Assembly (NCBI GenBank): GCA_016866235.1
Contig: VGMW01000001.1
Span: 62,001 to 126,000, forward strand
Source of the DNA: Bacteroidota bacterium
GTDB taxonomy: Bacteria; Bacteroidota; Bacteroidia; Cytophagales; Cyclobacteriaceae
Length of the DNA stretch: 64,000 nt
Direction: 5' to 3'
The notes below the pieces were generated by a model. The model did no database searches. It had not been told where the DNA came from and was given only the letters and a program-made list of their open reading frames with translations. A program made the translations under genes and the position numbers. This document shows, one piece after another, positions 18,634 through 27,106 of the stretch; within the stretch, counting starts at the first letter, position 1, and each line of letters begins with the position of its first letter.

Positions 18634-18882
18634 ATGAAAAAGGAAATTCATCCCCAATACAACGAGGTCATTTTTTGGGATACCACCAGCGACTTCAAAT
18701 TCATGACGCGCTCTACCCTTCAGTCTAAGGAGAAAATCATCTGGACCGATGGTAAAGAGTATCCTGTAATCAAGGTCGAAGTGAGCTCTGCCTCACATCC
18801 CTTCTTCACCGGCAAGAAAATGTTTGTGGATTCTGCAGGCCGTTTGGAGAAATTCAAGAAGAAATACGAAAAGAAGGCATAA
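18634..18882 (+). CDS. rpmE2: 50S ribosomal protein L31, type B
   Basis: 82 aa ribosomal protein L31 of the zinc-free (type B) class: [18 protein letters not shown] at the start, [16 protein letters not shown] at the end of the fold and a lysine-rich tail. It lacks the CxxC pair of type A L31, as expected for type B. Own promoter (18574-18603) and own terminator (18904-18934), so it is a single-gene unit. It sits at the centre of the large 50S subunit bridge to 30S. Confidence 0.97.
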   Translation: MKKEIHPQYNEVIFWDTTSDFKFMTRSTLQSKEKIIWTDGKEYPVIKVEVSSASHPFFTGKKMFVDSAGRLEKFKKKYEKKA

Positions 18883-18903
18883 GCTTTTTTAACAAGTCTA
18901 TTT

Positions 18904-18935
18904 AAAGGCTTTCCGAAAGGGAAGCCTTTCTTTTT
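18904..18935 (+). terminator. Intrinsic terminator of rpmE2
   Basis: Perfect 11-base-pair hairpin (one G-U pair), AAAGGCTTTCC (18904-18914) with a GAAA tetraloop and GGGAAGCCTTT (18919-18929), followed by CTTTTTG. Confidence 0.9.
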
Positions 18936-18948
18936 GTCAGGAACCTAT

Positions 18949-18981
18949 TTGCGGTAACCTCTTTTCAAAATTGTACTTTTA
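18949..18981 (+). promoter_or_regulatory. Possible promoter of the GlmU-like gene
   Basis: TTG (18949-18951), 22 bases, then TACTTTTA (18974-18981), one base off TAnnTTTG, directly before the ATG at 18986. Consistent with the terminator just upstream, which makes a new promoter necessary here. Confidence 0.4.
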
Positions 18982-18985
18982 GATC

Positions 18986-20161
18986 ATGAACATTGTTTTG
19001 TGCGATGATCCTGTAATCAAGCGACGGTTGTTGCCGTTGACCTACACAAGACCGGTGGGGCACATCACATGTGGTATTTTTTCTTTGGCGGAAAAGTGGG
19101 AAAGGCTAGGCTTCAATAATTTATCTTTTTTAACCGACCCCTATCTGTCGGTCAAGTTTCCTACCGTTCTAAAACAGGATAATTTTTTTGTAAACGGATG
19201 TGTGGTGCCTGATCGGAACCTAGTACTAGCGCTTGAGTCCTTACAGCCTGATGAATGTTTTGTTTCTGGTGAACATTGGATTGCTTGCCGAAGCGATGGC
19301 TGGACACCCGATCGTTGGAAAAAATTAAAGCATCGGCAAATGGAAAGACCAGTGATGCTTGATTCATTGACCAATATTTTCAGGCTCAATGGTGAAATGA
19401 TTCGTCGAGATTTTGAAAGCCTCAACCATAGTGCATCAAAAGTCATTCAGGATCCTTTCACCAAAATTTATCAGCCGGAAAATATTTTTGTTGCCGATGG
19501 TGTAAGGGTTGAAGCTGCCGTGCTGAATGCATCCACAGGGCCAATCTATCTTGGTAAAAATTCATGGATCCAGGAGGGAAGTGTGGTGCGTGGACCCTTT
19601 GCGCTTGGAGAGGATGCTGTATTAAACATGGGCACTAAAGTCAGGGGCGACACAACCATTGGAAGGGGCAGCAAGGTGGGTGGAGAGATCAGCAACAGCG
19701 TTGTGTTTGAATACTCCAATAAGGCACACGATGGGTACCTCGGTAATGCCGTAGTGGGCAGTTGGTGTAACCTGGGCGCAGGCACCACGGCGTCCAACCT
19801 GAAAAACAATTTTCAGGAAGCCAGGCTGTGGGATTATAATAAGGAGAAATTTGTAAATACCGGATCACCCTTCTGTGGATTAATCATGGGCGATCACTGT
19901 CGCACCGCCATTCAAACCACATTCAATTCTGCGACCTCGGTTGGAATTGGATCCAATATTTTTGGTGCTGGATTTCCTAGAACATTTATTCCTTCTTTCA
20001 CCTATGGAGGGCCCGCCGGTTTTAAGACGTATGAACTGGATGAATTTTTTGCATCAGCCAACGCGATGATGGCTCGTAGAAGCATGAAACTTACCGATGC
20101 TGATCAAAAAATATTTTATGAAGTTTTTGAGCTGACTTCCCAATTAAGACATTGGAAATAA
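18986..20161 (+). CDS. GlmU-like putative sugar nucleotidyltransferase / beta-helix protein
   Basis: 391 aa. The C-terminal half (about 170-330) is a left-handed beta-helix with hexapeptide-like repeats (IYLGKNSWIQEGSVVRGPF, VLNMGTKVRGDTTIGRGS, VVGSWCNLGAGTTASNLKNN), as in the GlmU acetyltransferase domain. The N-terminal part starts MNIVLCDDPVIKRRLLPLTYTRP and lacks the GxGxRMxP loop of pyrophosphorylases, though annotations of this Bacteroidota family say GlmU. It may be a pyrophosphorylase-like regulator or an unusual nucleotidyltransferase. It ends 10 bases before holB, probably an operon. Confidence 0.8.
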   Translation: MNIVLCDDPVIKRRLLPLTYTRPVGHITCGIFSLAEKWERLGFNNLSFLTDPYLSVKFPTVLKQDNFFVNGCVVPDRNLVLALESLQPDECFVSGEHWIACRSDGWTPDRWKKLKHRQMERPVMLDSLTNIFRLNGEMIRRDFESLNHSASKVIQDPFTKIYQPENIFVADGVRVEAAVLNASTGPIYLGKNSWIQEGSVVRGPFALGEDAVLNMGTKVRGDTTIGRGSKVGGEISNSVVFEYSNKAHDGYLGNAVVGSWCNLGAGTTASNLKNNFQEARLWDYNKEKFVNTGSPFCGLIMGDHCRTAIQTTFNSATSVGIGSNIFGAGFPRTFIPSFTYGGPAGFKTYELDEFFASANAMMARRSMKLTDADQKIFYEVFELTSQLRHWK

Positions 20162-20171
20162 CTTTGTTGAA

Positions 20172-21305
20172 ATGAGGTTCGCAGATATACCTGGATTGGA
20201 TGAACTTAAAAGGAAACTGATTGCCTCGGTACGGGACAATAAGGTTCCTCATGCCTCACTATTCCAGGGTAAGGAAGGCGCCCTAAGCCTTCCAATGGCT
20301 GTTGCCTTTGCATCCTATCTGCACTGTGAAAACCGAACAGAGGAAGATTCCTGCGGATCCTGTGCCGGATGTAGTCTGAGTAAAAAGTTGATTCATCCGG
20401 ATACCCACTTCGCTTTTCCGGTGGGAAATATGAAAACGGAGCTAAAGGAAAAAGATGATGAGAAGTTAAGAAATGAATTGCTGAAGCAGTGGCGGTCTTT
20501 TTTGTTGGAGCAACCCTTTGGATCCCCTGACGACTGGATAAGTTTTTATGGAGGAGACGATAAGCAACCCATTATCTCAAGAGAGGATGGTCGTGAAATT
20601 ATTCGTTCGCTATCTCTTAGGCCTTTCCAGAGCAAAGTTAAGGTGATGATCATCTGGCAACCTGAAATGATGCACCCCTCAGCAGCCAATGGTCTTTTGA
20701 AAATTTTGGAGGAACCTCCGGCCTACACCTACTTTATGTTGGCCACCGCGCAAGCCAACCAATTGCTCCCCACCATTCTCTCCAGAACACAGAAAATTTC
20801 AGTTCCTGTGCTTTCTGAAGAGGAGATGAAAAAGGCACTAAGCGCACGGGTTAAAGCCGATCCTGTTCAGCTTGATCGCGCTATTGGATTCGCTCAAGGG
20901 GATGTTCAGGAGGCGATTAGATTGTTGTCATCAGAAGAAAATGACCACCAGGAATTTTTTCAGGAATGGATGCGATCATGTTTTAAACCCGATCCGCTGA
21001 ACCTTATTCAGCTTTCAGAAAAATTTCACGGCGACGATCGCCTACAGCAAAGAGGGCTAATGCTCTATGGACTTCACATCATGCGCGAATCATTGCTTAT
21101 GTCTGCGAAGGCCTCTGATCTCTGGCGTTCACGTGGAAAAGAACAGGAGTTTGTACAAAAATTTTCTTCGGTTTTATCAGTCAATAAAATTGATAGGATC
21201 GTAACGGTATTCAACGACTCCCTCTACCAGTTGGAGCGGAACGGAAGTGCCAAAATGATCTTTATGGATTTGTCCCTTAAGATCAACGCCACCCTAAAAG
21301 CCTGA
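20172..21305 (+). CDS. holB: DNA polymerase III subunit delta'
   Basis: 377 aa clamp-loader subunit of the replicative polymerase. AAA+-like fold with a zinc site (Cys52, Cys61, Cys64, Cys67; CGSCAGC) and a degenerate P-loop (FQGKEGALSL) typical of delta', which does not bind ATP. The SRC motif reads SRT (ILSRTQKI), one difference from the usual Cys. Neighbours are the GlmU-like gene upstream and a lipoprotein cyclophilin downstream. Confidence 0.88.
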   Translation: MRFADIPGLDELKRKLIASVRDNKVPHASLFQGKEGALSLPMAVAFASYLHCENRTEEDSCGSCAGCSLSKKLIHPDTHFAFPVGNMKTELKEKDDEKLRNELLKQWRSFLLEQPFGSPDDWISFYGGDDKQPIISREDGREIIRSLSLRPFQSKVKVMIIWQPEMMHPSAANGLLKILEEPPAYTYFMLATAQANQLLPTILSRTQKISVPVLSEEEMKKALSARVKADPVQLDRAIGFAQGDVQEAIRLLSSEENDHQEFFQEWMRSCFKPDPLNLIQLSEKFHGDDRLQQRGLMLYGLHIMRESLLMSAKASDLWRSRGKEQEFVQKFSSVLSVNKIDRIVTVFNDSLYQLERNGSAKMIFMDLSLKINATLKA

Positions 21306-21337
21306 TTAGAGAGGCATTTTTATTCACGTCTTAAGAT

Positions 21338-21345
21338 TATTTTTG
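21338..21345 (+). promoter_or_regulatory. Likely -7 box of the cyclophilin gene (TATTTTTG)
   Basis: Perfect TAnnTTTG match 16 bases before the ATG at 21362, in a 56-base gap after holB. No TTG at the 19-base spacing. Confidence 0.45.
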
Positions 21346-21361
21346 CCCCGAAATTTTAATT

Positions 21362-22231
21362 ATGAGGTATATACTTCTTGCTGTTTTACTGGTTGCAGGA
21401 TCCTGCGCCGGAGATGAGGGTCCGAAAGATTTTTTGGTGACCATTTCAACCCCGATGGGAGAGATGTATGCCATTCTTTATGATGAAACACCCCGCCACA
21501 AAGAAAATTTTATCAAGCTCGCGAAAGAGGGTTTCTTTAACGAGACGCTTTTTCATCGCGTAATCCAGGAATTTATGATTCAGGGCGGCGACCCCGATTC
21601 GCGTGATGCTGCACCCGACAAACAACTGGGTAACGGAGGCCCGGGATATACTGTGCCTGCGGAGTTTAGGCCTGGCCTGATTCACGAGCGCGGCGCTCTT
21701 TCGGCTGCGCGACTCGGTGATCAGGTAAACCCTGAAAAAGCTTCCAGCGGTAGCCAGTTTTACATTGTGCAGGGTAAGGTGTGGAAGGAATTTGAGCTGG
21801 ACCAATTCCGCTACGATCAGGAAAAAATGATGAGTGGCATGCGCCGGATGTTCGAGCTTCCTCAATATCGGCCGCTCCTGGACACGCTCAATGAATTGTA
21901 TGCCTCCGGTAACATTCAGGCATACACTGGAAAAATATTCAGCCAGGTAGGGGAGGTGGAAAAATTCACCGGTGAAAAAATTCAGAAGGAATTCACACCC
22001 GAACAAGTAAAAACTTACACGACTATTGGCGGATCACCACACCTGGATGGTGGATATACCGTATTTGGAAAAGTCATCGGAGGGCTGGAGGTGATTGACA
22101 ACATCGCGGCAGTTTCTAAAAATGAACTCGATCGCCCACTGGAGAACATTCCTATGGAGGTTTCCGTAGAGGAAGTTTCCAGGAAAAAAATTGAAGCCAG
22201 GTTTGGTTACGTCTATCCCACCAAACCGTAG
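21362..22231 (+). CDS. Cyclophilin-type peptidyl-prolyl isomerase, lipoprotein with an insertion
   Basis: 289 aa periplasmic or outer-membrane-anchored isomerase (lipobox AGSC, Cys15). Cyclophilin signatures are FHRVI (His65-Arg66), QGGD (74-77), GSQFYI (130-135) and GYTVFGKV. The active-site loop is interrupted by an insert of about 80 residues (141-221) between GSQFYIVQGKVWKEF and GGSPHLDGGYTVFG, rich in Glu, Lys and Met and predicted mostly helical. Bacteroidota cyclophilins often carry such inserts. Probably assists folding of exported proteins. Confidence 0.9.
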   Translation: MRYILLAVLLVAGSCAGDEGPKDFLVTISTPMGEMYAILYDETPRHKENFIKLAKEGFFNETLFHRVIQEFMIQGGDPDSRDAAPDKQLGNGGPGYTVPAEFRPGLIHERGALSAARLGDQVNPEKASSGSQFYIVQGKVWKEFELDQFRYDQEKMMSGMRRMFELPQYRPLLDTLNELYASGNIQAYTGKIFSQVGEVEKFTGEKIQKEFTPEQVKTYTTIGGSPHLDGGYTVFGKVIGGLEVIDNIAAVSKNELDRPLENIPMEVSVEEVSRKKIEARFGYVYPTKP

Positions 22232-22234
22232 TCG

Positions 22235-23134
22235 ATGAAAATTTTGGTCACTGGAAGCAATGGATTGCTTGGGCAAAAACTTACAGCATTAATCTCTTCT
22301 CGCCAGGAGCATCAGCTTATTGCAACCGGCAGATCCTCAGAACCACCGAAGGGATTTCTTGGGACTTATCGTATGCTGGACATTACCGATAAAAACTCAG
22401 TCGACCGGGTGCTCTCAGAGACCCAACCTGATGTTATTGTTCATGGCGCAGCCATGACCCAGGTTGATGATTGCGAAATCAAAAAGGAGGAGTGTTGGAA
22501 GTCCAACGTTGAAGCCACCGGCTTTTTACTGGAATGCGCCAGCAGGATTAATGCACACTTTATTTTTGTGTCTACTGATTTTATTTTTGATGGTAAGCAG
22601 GGATTGCTGGATGAAGAAGCGGTTCCTGGACCGGTTAATTACTACGGCGAATCGAAGCTTGCCGCCGAAAAACTGGTAATGAACTACACCGGTCGTTGGG
22701 CAATTCTCCGTACCGTTTTGGTGTATGGGGTCACTCAAGATAAATCAAGATCCAACATTGTCCTTTGGGTCAAAAATAGTTTGGAGGCAGAAAAGCCGAT
22801 TAGGGTGGTCAATGATCAGTGGAGAACACCCACCCTCGCAGAAGATCTTGCGATGGGTTGTTTACTGGCTGCTGAGCATAAGGCAGAAGGAGTGTTCAAC
22901 GTATCCGGTGCCGAGATGATGACACCCTACGACATCGCAGTTCGGACAGCGCTGTTTTTCAATCTCAAGGATGAGTTAATCACTGAAACCGATTCTTCGG
23001 CATTTAAGCAAACTGCTGCCAGGCCTTTAAAGACCGGATTTAAAATTGATAAAGCACGAAAGGCTTGGGGATATAAACCCCATACTTTTGAAGAATCCCT
23101 CAGGCTGCTTGCTAGGCAGCTGACCTCCATTTAA
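22235..23134 (+). CDS. RmlD-like NAD(P)-dependent sugar reductase/epimerase
   Basis: 299 aa short-chain (extended) dehydrogenase. The nucleotide-binding loop VTGSNGLLGQ is at 5-14, catalytic Y137xxxK141 (YYGESKLAAE) and the substrate segment DQWRTPTLAEDL fit dTDP-4-dehydrorhamnose reductase (RmlD). RmlA, B and C partners are not in this window, so the exact sugar is open. It follows the cyclophilin by 3 bases and converges on pruA with a 5-base gap. Confidence 0.85.
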   Translation: MKILVTGSNGLLGQKLTALISSRQEHQLIATGRSSEPPKGFLGTYRMLDITDKNSVDRVLSETQPDVIVHGAAMTQVDDCEIKKEECWKSNVEATGFLLECASRINAHFIFVSTDFIFDGKQGLLDEEAVPGPVNYYGESKLAAEKLVMNYTGRWAILRTVLVYGVTQDKSRSNIVLWVKNSLEAEKPIRVVNDQWRTPTLAEDLAMGCLLAAEHKAEGVFNVSGAEMMTPYDIAVRTALFFNLKDELITETDSSAFKQTAARPLKTGFKIDKARKAWGYKPHTFEESLRLLARQLTSI

Positions 23135-23139
23135 TACAA

Positions 23140-24771
23140 TTAATCGGCAGATAAAAATGGGTAGCGGTAGTCCGTTGGGGGTACCAATGTTTCCTTAATG
23201 GTGCGCATGGAAACCCAGCGCATCAGGTTGGCTCTAGCTCCAGCCTTATCATTGGTGCCGGAACCTCTTGCGCCACCAAAAGGTTGTTGACCGACCACTG
23301 CACCGGTTGGCTTATCGTTGATGTAAAAATTACCGGCTGAATGTCTTAGTTTTTGAGTGGCTAACTCAACAGCATAACGGTCACCAGAGAAAATAGAGCC
23401 GGTAAGTGCATAGGGAGAGGTGCTGTCGACCAATTCAAGAATTTCTTCGAAGTGGTCAGGATGATACACGTAGATGGTGAGCACTGGTCCAAAAATTTCC
23501 TCACACATGGTAAGCGAGCTTGGATCCTTAGTTACGATGATGGTGGGCTCAATAAAATAACCTTTCGATTTATCATACTTACCGCCAGCAATAATCTCAT
23601 TGAGCGGATTGCTCTTGGCCTTTTCAATGTACCCGGCAATAGAATCGAAGGCCTTCTCATCGATTACGGCATTGATGAAGTTTGAAAAATCTTCTACGCC
23701 GCCCATTTTGATGGAAGCAAGGTCTTTTAATACAATGGCCTTCACATCATCCCAGAGATTGGAAGGGATGTAACAACGCGAAGCCGCTGAGCATTTTTGT
23801 CCCTGGAATTCGAACGCGCCCCGAACGATGGCTGTTGCCAAAGAAGCAATGTCTGCGCTGTGGTGCGCCACGATAAAATCTTTTCCTCCCGTTTCTCCTA
23901 CAATTCGGGGATAGGTTTTGTATTTGGCAATCTGACTTCCGATGGTTGCCCACATCTTTTGGAAAACGCCGGTACTACCCGTAAAGTGAAGCCCCGCAAA
24001 ATCGGGATGACTGAAAATTACATCTCCGGCATCAGGACCATCCACAAAAATCAGGTTGATGACGCCATCGGGTAACCCAGCTTCTTTCAGAATTTTCATG
24101 AAGACATAAGCCGAATAAACCTGTGTGTTGGCAGCTTTCCAAACCACGGTATTGCCCATCAAGGCCATGCTCGTCGGTAGATTTCCACCAATCGCCGTGA
24201 AGTTGAATGGGGTCAATGCGAACGTAAATCCTTCCAGTGCCCGGTACTCCATACGGTTCCAAATGCCTGGCGCAGAATCCGGTTGATCCCGATAAATCTC
24301 ACCCATAAAATGCACGTTGAACCTGAGAAAATCGATCAGCTCACAGGCTGAATCAATCTCTGCCTGAAAGGGATTTTTTGATTGCCCCAACATGGTTGCT
24401 GCATTCATGATGTAGCGGTATGGACCAGCCAATAAGTCGGCGGCCTTAAGAAATATGCTCGCGCGGTTCTCCCAACTAAGATTTTCCCACATGGGTTTGG
24501 CGGCCAGTGAAGCCCTGATGGCTTGCTCAACATGTGTCTTATCGCCAAAATGAAAATAACCCAGTGTGTGCTTATGATCGTGTGGAGGCGCTATGCGACG
24601 CTTATGTTCTGTTCGGACTTCTTCTCCACCTATGAACATCGGTATGTCTACTTCTTTTGACCGTGCTTCTGCGATAGCCTTCTGAAGTGATTTTCGTTCA
24701 ACACTGCCAGGCGCATAAGCCAATACAGGTTCATTTTTGGGCTGGGGAATTTTGAAAAATCCGTTTGACAT
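23140..24771 (-). CDS. pruA: 1-pyrroline-5-carboxylate dehydrogenase
   Basis: Oxidises glutamate-gamma-semialdehyde (from proline or ornithine) to glutamate with NAD+. 543 aa, normal length. Aldehyde dehydrogenase landmarks: LTPFNFTAIGGN (186-197), Glu293 in VGETGGKDF, catalytic Cys327 in FQGQKCSAASR, and the C-terminal FGGARGSGTNDKAG specific to PruA. Single-gene unit; no proline dehydrogenase in the window. Confidence 0.97.
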   Translation of the reverse strand: MSNGFFKIPQPKNEPVLAYAPGSVERKSLQKAIAEARSKEVDIPMFIGGEEVRTEHKRRIAPPHDHKHTLGYFHFGDKTHVEQAIRASLAAKPMWENLSWENRASIFLKAADLLAGPYRYIMNAATMLGQSKNPFQAEIDSACELIDFLRFNVHFMGEIYRDQPDSAPGIWNRMEYRALEGFTFALTPFNFTAIGGNLPTSMALMGNTVVWKAANTQVYSAYVFMKILKEAGLPDGVINLIFVDGPDAGDVIFSHPDFAGLHFTGSTGVFQKMWATIGSQIAKYKTYPRIVGETGGKDFIVAHHSADIASLATAIVRGAFEFQGQKCSAASRCYIPSNLWDDVKAIVLKDLASIKMGGVEDFSNFINAVIDEKAFDSIAGYIEKAKSNPLNEIIAGGKYDKSKGYFIEPTIIVTKDPSSLTMCEEIFGPVLTIYVYHPDHFEEILELVDSTSPYALTGSIFSGDRYAVELATQKLRHSAGNFYINDKPTGAVVGQQPFGGARGSGTNDKAGARANLMRWVSMRTIKETLVPPTDYRYPFLSAD

Positions 24772-24824
24772 AATGATTGAAACTTTAAGCAGGGTTTTAG
24801 GCCCGAAATTTAGAACAAATAAGA

Positions 24825-25526
24825 TTATCCGAGGATGTTGCGAAGCTCCAGCAGATGACCAATTTCATAGGTCATGGTACTGTCGTGTGAATTTTTTTCA
24901 GGATTAAAAAACACGCTGTCAATACCTGCATTGGTTGCGCCTGCAATATCGGTGAGGAGATTATCGCCGATCATGATGGATTCTTGGTGCATAAGGCCAT
25001 GCTTACGCATGATGTGGTCAAAAATTTCACGCGAAGGTTTTTTATGACCGACCTTTTCCGAAATCACCACTTCTCTGAAGAAACCTTCAAGTCCGGAGCT
25101 TCGGACTTTCTGGTACTGCACTTCCTCAAATCCATTGGTAACAATAAAAATTGGAAACTTCTCACTAAGCTCCTGGAGAAGCTCCTTTGCGCCTTCGATG
25201 AGGTGACCCTTCTGTGGAGACCGCGATACATAAGCATCGGAAAGCAGTTCAGATAGTCTTGGATCGCCCGCATCAAAATTTTCAAGGATCGACTGAAATC
25301 TGTTCTTCCGTATGACATCTCTGTCGATTAGGCCTTTATCGTATTGATTCCAAAGTTCAGTGTTGATGCGTTGGAAGGTGTTGTGAAAAGATTCAAAATC
25401 TGTCCCGGTTTTTTCCTTGAGCAGGAAGTCGGTAAACATTTCCTCCAGTGTCTCTTTGGAATTGCGATTGTAATCCCATAGGGTATGGTCGAGATCAAAA
25501 AGAACCGATTTATAATTCCTTCTCAC
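24825..25526 (-). CDS. HAD phosphatase, YjjG-like (pyrimidine 5'-nucleotidase type)
   Basis: 233 aa haloacid-dehalogenase-fold hydrolase: motif I DLDHT (Asp11, Asp13), motif II IVTNG, lysine of GHKKP and motif IV IGDNLLTD. Length and cap placement match the YjjG/YfnB subfamily that dephosphorylates non-canonical pyrimidine nucleotides; substrate is inferred. Its start overlaps the ArsR-family gene by 17 bases, so the two are co-translated. Confidence 0.85.
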   Translation of the reverse strand: MRRNYKSVLFDLDHTLWDYNRNSKETLEEMFTDFLLKEKTGTDFESFHNTFQRINTELWNQYDKGLIDRDVIRKNRFQSILENFDAGDPRLSELLSDAYVSRSPQKGHLIEGAKELLQELSEKFPIFIVTNGFEEVQYQKVRSSGLEGFFREVVISEKVGHKKPSREIFDHIMRKHGLMHQESIMIGDNLLTDIAGATNAGIDSVFFNPEKNSHDSTMTYEIGHLLELRNILG

Positions 25527-25908
25527 GTGGGGTAGGATAAAGGGATTTCAATCGAAGCCCAGCCAGTTCCCGGTTCGATTCCATTGTTTTATACGTATCC
25601 TGATCTTTTAATAATTCGGGATCCTTAACTACAAACTGAACGATTTGACGGATCAGATCAAGCACCTCATCCTTGATCTGATAAAATGACCACTGGTTGA
25701 TTTTTCTGGTATTCAGAATGCCGGAGTTTTTCAGATACAGAATATGCCTTGATGTTTTGCTTTGGGTGAAATCAAGGATGCGTTCCAAATCGGTGATGCA
25801 CATTTCGCCGTTTTGGAGAATCAAGTGTAGCACCCTAAGCCTGGACCGGTCTGAACAAGCCAGAAATATCTGTGCACCAATGTCCAATCTGAAATGTTTT
25901 AACCGCAT
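25510..25908 (-). CDS. ArsR-family helix-turn-helix regulator
   Basis: 132 aa winged-helix repressor of the SmtB/ArsR fold: DIGAQIFLACSDRSRLRVLHLILQ, the recognition helix around QSKTSRHILYLKNSGIL, and the wing INQWSFYQIKDE. The metal-binding pair of the classic ELCVCDL motif is reduced to one Cys (GEMCITDLE), so metal sensing is doubtful. It sits 4 bases after the EnvC-like gene and overlaps the HAD phosphatase; the target is unknown. It probably autoregulates the operon (inference). Confidence 0.85.
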   Translation of the reverse strand: MRLKHFRLDIGAQIFLACSDRSRLRVLHLILQNGEMCITDLERILDFTQSKTSRHILYLKNSGILNTRKINQWSFYQIKDEVLDLIRQIVQFVVKDPELLKDQDTYKTMESNRELAGLRLKSLYPTPREKEL

Positions 25909-25912
25909 AGCT

Positions 25913-27106
25913 TTAGTTGATCAGCCAATCTTCCGGGTTGAGGGCAACAATATTTTTTCGGATTTGAAACCTCAATTCCGATTTTCCTTCACCGTTCATC
26001 AGCACCTCACCAATCTCCTGATTGGTATTTACTTTTTGTCCGGACTTTACATACACGTCTTTCAATCCGGCATAAACGGTGTAGTAGTCGCCGTGGTTTA
26101 TGATGACCGATGTGCCAATGGCTGGTATAAACGCAACCCTTCTTACTTCACCATTGAAAATCGATTTAACTTTTTCGCCTTCTTTGGTTTGAATGTTTAT
26201 CCCGTCGTTCCACGTTTCAACCCTTGGCAGAACAGGATGTTTTTGTCTTCCAAACCGTTGTGAAATAAATCCACTTACCGGCCAGGCAAACCGTTTTCTG
26301 TTCCCCTCAAATGAAGCACTCGTAAGCGCAACTGCAGCCTTGGATTCAGATGCCTTTGCTTTTTTGGCCGCCAGCGCCAATTCTTCTTTTACAATCTCAG
26401 CTATTATCCTTTCCAATCGGGCAATCGCCTTTTTGGTTTCATCGAGGTCTTTTCGAAGTTGTTTCTCCTGTTTTTCAAGATTTTTTACCAACACCCGCTG
26501 CTTGTTTTTAAGGGAGTTGAGCTGATTGTTTTCCCTTAATTCCTCATCCAGTAAATCTTTTTTTTCAGTGCGGATAGAATCAATTTGCTTCACCTGAGCC
26601 GACAATTGCTGTTGTATCTGGCCGATGGCTCTGGCTTGCTCCTTTCGTGCTTTTCCGTATTGCTCCATGTACTTCATCCTGCTCATGAACTGATCGAAAG
26701 AAGTAGACGAAAACAAAAAAGTAAGCTTGTTCACCGATTGACTTGCCCGCTGAGTTGCAAAAATCATTTTAGCATACTCTTCCTTCATTTCCTCCAGATC
26801 TGAGGAAAGCGCACTCATAATACCGTAATTTTCAAGTAGGTCCTGATCCAGTGTAGACACCTCATTTCGAATGGATCGGATCAGGTTCTCCTGATCACGA
26901 ATACGCTGATTCAATGCCGATAATTCCCCTAATGTATTTTTTTTCTTTTTGGAAGTCTCACCAAGAATCTTTTCAGTCTCCTTGATCTTTGCCAGATTGT
27001 TTTGCTTCTCCTTTTGTAGCTGGGCTTTATTTTTTTGGGCAAAAAGATTTACCGAAAGAACCAATAAAATTGAAAGTAGAATGTACCAGCGTTTACTTCC
27101 GGACAT
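25913..27106 (-). CDS. EnvC-like coiled-coil protein with degenerate LytM (M23) domain
   Basis: 397 aa from ATG 27106. A signal peptide (MSGSKRWYILLSILLVLSVNLFAQ) is followed by a long coiled coil (about 25-250, heptad-rich KQEKQNNLAKIKE type) and a C-terminal M23 domain. In that domain the zinc ligands are missing: the HxxxD position reads NDGIN and HxH reads ELR, so it should be an activator of peptidoglycan amidases like EnvC rather than a peptidase itself. The upstream start at 27172 is rejected because it lies in the DUF4292 gene. Overlaps that gene by 14 bases. Confidence 0.9.
   Translation of the reverse strand: MSGSKRWYILLSILLVLSVNLFAQKNKAQLQKEKQNNLAKIKETEKILGETSKKKKNTLGELSALNQRIRDQENLIRSIRNEVSTLDQDLLENYGIMSALSSDLEEMKEEYAKMIFATQRASQSVNKLTFLFSSTSFDQFMSRMKYMEQYGKARKEQARAIGQIQQQLSAQVKQIDSIRTEKKDLLDEELRENNQLNSLKNKQRVLVKNLEKQEKQLRKDLDETKKAIARLERIIAEIVKEELALAAKKAKASESKAAVALTSASFEGNRKRFAWPVSGFISQRFGRQKHPVLPRVETWNDGINIQTKEGEKVKSIFNGEVRRVAFIPAIGTSVIINHGDYYTVYAGLKDVYVKSGQKVNTNQEIGEVLMNGEGKSELRFQIRKNIVALNPEDWLIN

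Noticed and set aside
20159-20166. TAACTTTG box before holB
   Set aside because: The TAA is the stop codon of the GlmU-like gene and the genes are 10 bases apart in one operon, so the match is probably chance; no TTG at the expected spacing.
21446-22006. Open frame of 186 codons on the minus strand antisense to the cyclophilin gene
   Set aside because: Entirely within a clear cyclophilin reading frame; composition is that of a shadow frame (Cys, Phe, Arg-rich).
25697-26263. Open frame of 188 codons on the plus strand across the ArsR and EnvC-like genes
   Set aside because: Spans two well-supported minus-strand genes and shows no protein family features.
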